6,771 nucleotides of DNA from assembly GCA_035549275.1 (NCBI GenBank), contig DASZRH010000022.1, positions 1 to 6,771 on the forward strand, read 5' to 3'. Position numbers and translations under genes: made by a program. Under the pieces are notes generated by a model that worked only from the letters and a program-made list of their open reading frames with translations, was not told where the DNA came from and ran no database searches. Below, one piece after another: positions 5,791 through 6,771 of the stretch; position 1 is the stretch's first letter, and every line of letters begins with the position of its first letter. The DNA is from 2-01-FULL-49-17 sp035549275 (GTDB lineage: Bacteria; Patescibacteriota; Minisyncoccia; 2-02-FULL-40-12; GWA2-44-9).

Positions 5791-5853
5791 CACGACTTTC
5801 CTCCTTCCTTGAGATGTCAAGGAGCGATTCTCCTGACACCGTGCCGGAGAGGT
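5791..5853 (-). promoter_or_regulatory. Structured 5' leader with an SD-sequestering element
   Basis: The predicted transcript leader is about 63 nt. Its element CTCCTT (5824-5819, minus strand) is an anti-SD-like stretch that can pair with three partners: AGGAG upstream (5834-5830), TCAAGGA (5812-5806, a 7-bp stem with a 4-nt loop using TCCTTGA 5823-5817), or the AAGGAG of the leader-ORF SD (5806-5801). Only the last pairing hides the SD, so the leader could switch between open and closed forms. This is inferred from base pairing only. Confidence 0.45.
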
Positions 5854-5859
5854 GGTTTT

Positions 5860-5888
5860 ATAATAGGATTTATTTTAAGATATGTCAA
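5860..5888 (-). promoter_or_regulatory. Strong sigma70-type promoter for the leader ORF and TonB-C gene
   Basis: On the minus strand, TTGACA (5888-5883) and TATTAT (5865-5860) are separated by exactly 17 nt, matching consensus at 11 of 12 positions. The expected start is near 5853, about 63 nt before the leader ORF. Confidence 0.78.
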
Positions 5889-5908
5889 GTATTTTCTTTG
5901 ACGATAAC

Positions 5909-5917
5909 TGGTATAAT
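5909..5917 (+). promoter_or_regulatory. Extended -10 promoter for the divergent small-protein gene
   Basis: TGGTATAAT is a perfect extended -10 (TG at 5909-5910, TATAAT 5912-5917). No good -35 lies at 16-18 nt, which extended -10 promoters tolerate. The box ends 6 nt before ATG 5924, so transcription should start on or next to the start codon, giving a leaderless mRNA. Confidence 0.65.
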
Positions 5918-5923
5918 TAAAAA

Positions 5924-6094
5924 ATGTCTCCCCGAGCTTTCATTACGATTGGAGTGCTGATTGGATCCACGATTGGCGGCTATATCCCGGTTTTGTGGGG
6001 CGATTCGGCATTCTCCATAACATCAATGTTCTTTGCGTTTCTTGGCGGTTTGGCCGGTATCTACTTTGGCTGGAAAATCAGTCAAAGCATGTAG
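5924..6094 (+). CDS. 56-aa two-helix glycine-rich membrane protein
   Basis: A short ORF of 56 residues beginning MSPRAFITIGVLIG and ending KISQSM. Two hydrophobic helices are visible, about 6-24 (with GxxxGSTIGG spacing) and 33-50 (with FLGGLAGIYFGW), joined by a short loop WGDSAF. The glycine patterns are typical of helix packing or oligomerisation. I do not recognise a named family, though small two-helix proteins of this kind are common in uncultured bacterial genomes. The extended -10 at 5909-5917 places the start codon at the predicted 5' end of the mRNA. The stop is 1 nt before the GIY-YIG gene start, so both are surely on one transcript. A role in membrane organisation is possible but unsupported. 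Confidence 0.72.
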   Translation: MSPRAFITIGVLIGSTIGGYIPVLWGDSAFSITSMFFAFLGGLAGIYFGWKISQSM

Positions 6095-6095
6095 C

Positions 6096-6365
6096 ATGTA
6101 TTTTGTGTATCTTTTGGAATGCGGGGATCGGAGCATTTACACAGGGATTACGACAGATGTGGAGCGGAGGTTCCAGGAGCATCGCAAAGGCATCGGCAGT
6201 GCATACACTCGATCCCGAAAAGTCTTAAAGATATTGTACACAGAGAAATATCGAACGCGGAGCGGGGCGTCCAAGCGGGAAGCCGCCATCAAACGCTTGG
6301 CGCGAAAAGAAAAACTGATTCTCATTTCCCGCTCACGTAGCGCTAATGCTCCTCGCGGAGTATAA
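6096..6365 (+). CDS. Standalone GIY-YIG nuclease-domain protein (YhbQ/UPF0213-like)
   Basis: An 89-aa protein that is almost entirely one GIY-YIG domain, the size of the YhbQ/UPF0213 group. Visible features are VYLLECGDRSIYTGIT (residues 4-19, the GIY...YIG strands as VYL and YTG), DVERRFQEH (21-29, catalytic Arg and the conserved His), the SAYTRSR segment (35-41), KILYTE (45-50) and SKREAAIKRLARKEKL (59-74, holding the metal-binding Glu62). All key positions appear present, so it is probably an active nuclease. The biological role of the standalone group is poorly defined; DNA repair or processing has been proposed. I chose ATG 6096 because it lies 1 nt after the previous stop and the domain begins at once; a longer in-frame start at 6033 would overlap the upstream gene by about 60 nt. 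The stop codon overlaps the next possible -10 box. Confidence 0.9.
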   Translation: MYFVYLLECGDRSIYTGITTDVERRFQEHRKGIGSAYTRSRKVLKILYTEKYRTRSGASKREAAIKRLARKEKLILISRSRSANAPRGV

Positions 6366-6366
6366 T
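6361..6366 (+). promoter_or_regulatory. Possible -10 box overlapping the GIY-YIG stop codon
   Basis: A perfect TATAAT contains the TAA stop of the GIY-YIG gene and ends 8 nt before ATG 6375, giving a predicted leader of only one or two bases. No -35 or extended TG is visible, so support is limited to the hexamer and its position. Confidence 0.4.
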
Positions 6367-6374
6367 GGAATTGC

Positions 6375-6771
6375 ATGCTATTCTTCTTTCGTTCGACCCA
6401 TCGAAAGGCTCTCATCCCGCTGCTGATCGGCATCGTACTGCTCGGTGTTGCGTTCTTTGTGGCCCGCCAAAAGCCGGAATCGCCGCTGGCGACCGCCACA
6501 CCGAGTGGAAGTCCCCAAAATTCCGCGATTCCGTCAGTGAATGTATCTGGCTGGCGGCTGTATTCCAGCCAGAATGTCGGATTTCGGATGAAATATGATC
6601 CGACCCTAACGGTTGACCAAACTCAAGCCGACAGCATCCGATTCTCTATGTGGGGTCCGACCCAGCGCGGCCAGACCGAACTGTATGACGGCATTTCTTT
6701 GGAAGTTCGCCGCGTAGCGGCGAACTCGTTCGATGACTATGTAAATCAGCAAATGGATCAGTTCAAAGATG
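6375..6771 (+). CDS. Membrane-anchored extracytoplasmic protein, 3' end beyond window
   Basis: An open frame of 132 codons continues past the window end. It begins MLFFFRSTHRKALIP, with a basic segment before one hydrophobic helix (about 13-30), so the bulk should be outside the cytoplasm. A low-complexity linker rich in Ser, Pro, Thr and Ala (about 33-55) leads to a domain starting GWRLYSSQNVGFRMKYDPTLTV (59-80). That W-x-x-Y-x-x-x-x-x-GF-x-x-x-Y pattern resembles PsbP-like or similar extracytoplasmic domains often seen behind a single anchor in Patescibacteria, but the identification is weak. The segment ends in SFDDYVNQQMDQFKD, possibly a helix. It starts 9 nt after the GIY-YIG stop. GGAG at 6357-6360 is too far from ATG 6375 (14 nt) to be a good SD. 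Function is not known. Confidence 0.75.
   Translation, partial: MLFFFRSTHRKALIPLLIGIVLLGVAFFVARQKPESPLATATPSGSPQNSAIPSVNVSGWRLYSSQNVGFRMKYDPTLTVDQTQADSIRFSMWGPTQRGQTELYDGISLEVRRVAANSFDDYVNQQMDQFKD

Noticed and set aside
5735..5839. N-terminal extension of the TonB-C-domain gene to GTG 5839
   Set aside because: The GTG has no SD, the extra 35 residues look non-conserved and hydrophilic, and ATG 5734 has GGGAGGG at good spacing plus the ATGA overlap with the leader ORF.
5898..5903. TTGACG as the -35 box for the + strand TATAAT at 5912
   Set aside because: Only 8 nt separate the two, far too short; the extended TG at 5909-5910 better explains promoter activity.
6033..6095. Longer GIY-YIG start at 6033
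   Set aside because: It would overlap the 56-aa gene by 62 nt, and the extra 21 residues are not part of the domain; ATG 6096 starts directly at the first strand.
6547..6572. 8-bp inverted repeat CTGGCTGG / CCAGCCAG in the last gene
   Set aside because: A 10-nt loop and position in ordinary codons (SGWRLYSSQ) make this a likely chance match.
6365..6598. Plus-strand open frame starting at ATG 6365
   Set aside because: GGAG lies only 4 nt before this ATG, and the translation lacks any hydrophobic or domain pattern; the frame from 6375 gives a clear anchor, linker and domain and stays open to the end.
1..6771. CRISPR array, tRNA, rRNA, insertion sequence or transposon ends
   Set aside because: No spaced direct repeats, no tRNA-like cloverleaf or CCA arm, no transposase or terminal inverted repeats were seen; every stretch over 300 bases is occupied by a supported gene.

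Overview
The window looks like a compact chromosomal segment of an uncultured bacterium, most likely a member of the Patescibacteria (Candidate Phyla Radiation). The reasons are indirect. Base composition is balanced, roughly half GC. Gaps between genes are very short. Many genes are small, membrane-anchored and extracytoplasmic. Most genes lack a Shine-Dalgarno (SD) site, and several start codons sit 6-8 nt after a -10 box. The DEAD-box helicase, the YibE/F protein and the 49-residue two-helix protein are also of types I associate with that group. No rRNA, tRNA, CRISPR array or mobile element is visible, and the taxonomic call is an inference.

Layout, left block (1-2410, + strand): a complete-core DEAD-box RNA helicase with an Arg-rich N-terminus, then a YibE/F-family polytopic membrane protein 21 nt later. 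The block closes with an intrinsic terminator at 2384-2404. That terminator hairpin lies inside the spacer of a near-consensus promoter (TTGACC, 17 nt, TATAAT) that should start the next block.

Middle block (2436-4281, + strand): a 49-aa two-helix membrane protein (lmo0937/DUF5670-like), a META-domain protein, an MliC-type lysozyme-inhibitor-like protein and an M14 zinc-carboxypeptidase-like protein. The first three are spaced 5-8 nt apart; the fourth follows after 42 nt with its own possible -10. The META, MliC and M14 proteins have an N-terminal hydrophobic anchor or signal, so the set looks like a cell-envelope module that could touch lysozyme or peptidoglycan. The MliC-like and M14-like proteins each differ from their family at a residue normally considered functional.

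Right block: a convergent minus-strand gene (4307-5734) encodes a 475-aa protein with three membrane helices, a short coiled coil, a beta-rich domain and a TonB-C-like domain. It is preceded by an overlooked 19-codon leader ORF with a full SD, whose stop overlaps the main start as ATGA. The leader RNA can form competing hairpins, one of which hides that SD. A strong minus-strand promoter (TTGACA, 17 nt, TATTAT) drives the unit. Divergently, an extended -10 box starts a + strand run: a 56-aa two-helix glycine-rich protein, a standalone GIY-YIG endonuclease-domain protein 1 nt later, and a membrane-anchored protein cut by the window end.

The most interesting material is not a recognisable defence or mobile system. 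It is the regulatory architecture (terminator inside a promoter, leaderless starts next to a strong-SD leader peptide, hairpins inside a coding region) and the envelope module with unusual active-site residues.
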